A DNA stretch of 58,312 bases from Bacteroidota bacterium (GTDB lineage: Bacteria > Bacteroidota > Bacteroidia > Bacteroidales > JAGNHN01). The stretch lies in NCBI GenBank assembly GCA_022710185.1, contig JAKLHK010000020.1:1-58312 (forward strand), read 5' to 3'. Below the pieces are notes generated by a model. That model saw only the letters and a list, made by a program, of their open reading frames with translations, was not told where the DNA came from and did no database searches. Made by a program: the position numbers and the translations under genes. This document shows, one piece after another, positions 57,587 to 58,312 of this stretch. Position 1 is the stretch's first letter. Every line of letters begins with the position of its first letter.

Positions 57587-58312
57587 CATCCACGCCTCAC
57601 CGCCCTTGCGGCTAAGGACGAGGCTTAAGGTACATTCGTGCATTCGTGGCCTTCCTTTTTGCCACGAATTCACGAATACTGTCAAGCGCTGAATACCTGA
57701 CCATTACAGCTATCATAAGGAATCGCTTAGCAGCAGTTTACGAATAAAAAATCACTGTCTCATCCAAGACTCACCGCCCTAGCGGCTTAGGGCAAGGCTT
57801 AAGGTACATTCGTGCATTCGTGGCTTTCCTTTCTGCCACGAATTCACGAATACAGTCGAACGCTGAATACCAGACCATTACAGCTATCATAAGGGAACGC
57901 TTAGCCGCAGTTTACGAAAAAAAGAATCACTGTCTCATCCAAGACTCACCGCCCTAGCGGCTTAGGGCGAGGCTTAAGGTACATCCGTGCATTCGTGGCC
58001 TTCAACTTTGCCACGAAATCACGAATACTGTCAAGCGCTGAATACCAAACCATTACAGCTATCATAAGGAAACACTTAGCAGCAGTTTACGAATAAAAAA
58101 TCACTGTCCCATCCAAGACTCACCGCCCTAGCGGCTTAGGGCGAGGCTTAAGGTACATTCGTGCATTCGTGGCTTTCCATTTTGCCACGAATTCACGAAT
58201 ACAGTCAAGCGCTGAATACCAAACCATTACAGCTATTATAAGGGAACGCTTAGCAGCAGTTTACGAATAAAAAATCACTGTCTCATCCAAGACTCACCGC
58301 CCCTAGCGGCTT
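57587..58312. repeat. Tandem array of 174-bp hairpin repeats, running off the window
   Basis: Four full units begin at 57587, 57761, 57936 and 58110, with a fifth from 58284 cut by the window end; periods are 174, 175, 174, 174. Each unit holds an inverted repeat ATTCGTGCATTCGTGGC ... GCCACGAATTCACGAAT (17 bp with one mismatch; left arms at 57634, 57808, 57983, 58157) around a 10-base loop that varies, and a smaller stem GCCCTA-GCGGCT-TAGGGC. No ORF fits. 57522-57586 shows no feature. Confidence 0.9.

Noticed and set aside
57587..58312. CRISPR array or integron attC cassettes
   Set aside because: Units are 174 bp with uniform sequence throughout, no unique spacers, no cas or integrase genes and no cassette ORFs.

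Overview
The window looks like chromosomal DNA of a member of the Bacteroidota with fairly G+C-rich genes. Reasons: many genes are preceded by the Bacteroidota -7 promoter element TAnnTTTG rather than a sigma70 promoter plus strong Shine-Dalgarno; the gene set is typical of that phylum (ftsK-lolA-DUF6787 cluster, DUF5916 outer-membrane protein, M49 peptidase lipoprotein, S23-type four-helix-bundle protein, very large secreted parallel beta-helix/PKD-like protein). I cannot name a genus. I see no rRNA, tRNA, CRISPR array, prophage or intact insertion sequence.

Layout. 1-6482 (minus): 5' part of a giant secreted protein (at least 2160 residues, C-terminus outside the window). 6865-12698 (plus): ferredoxin-NADP reductase-like flavoprotein, S23-type protein, two tRNA methylthiotransferases (miaB, mtaB) and an ArnT-like membrane glycosyltransferase, separated by unusual short tandem repeats. 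13083-19036: TPR protein, J-domain protein, Nramp transporter, trmD-rplS, a LapA-like protein. 19110-21078 (minus): arcC-arcB, carbamate kinase and ornithine carbamoyltransferase. 21209-21791: small membrane protein plus XRE regulator. 21987-28019 (minus): M23 peptidase, carA, carB. 28161: queuosine-precursor transporter. 29231-33168 (minus): gcvT, comB-like, M49 peptidase. 33314-35188: capsule/glycan UDP-sugar dehydratase. 35232-42765 (minus): two class-V aminotransferase-fold genes around ftsK-lolA-DUF6787. 42877-45072: NlpC/P60 peptidase and a polytopic membrane protein. 45235-51648 (minus): DUF5916 protein, LolD-like ATPase, giant TPR protein. 51769: sucC. 53068-55493: FkbM methyltransferase, unknown protein, HAD hydrolase, NTF2-like secreted protein. 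55644-57482: MORN-like protein, recR, small unknown. 57587-58312: tandem 174-bp hairpin repeats that run off the window.

How genes fit together. Carbamoyl phosphate is a local theme: carAB makes it for pyrimidines and arginine, while arcC-arcB with catabolic-type OTC motifs can turn citrulline into ornithine, CO2, NH3 and ATP. tRNA/ribosome maturation is another (miaB, mtaB, trmD, rplS, queuosine-precursor uptake). Envelope functions dominate the rest (GT-C enzymes, UDP-sugar dehydratase, M23 and C40 wall peptidases, LolA, LolD-like ATPase, DUF5916, giant surface protein).

The least explained content is non-coding. Several intergenic regions carry short-period direct repeats (AAGTACTT decamers at five places, GAACATA/GAACACA, TGATATC, GTGGCTA with UUCG hairpins), often touching stop or start codons. 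Two AAGTACTT arrays lie in inverted orientation around the 53.0-55.6 kb gene group. The right end holds the tandem hairpin array, a stray arm of which occurs at 12844.
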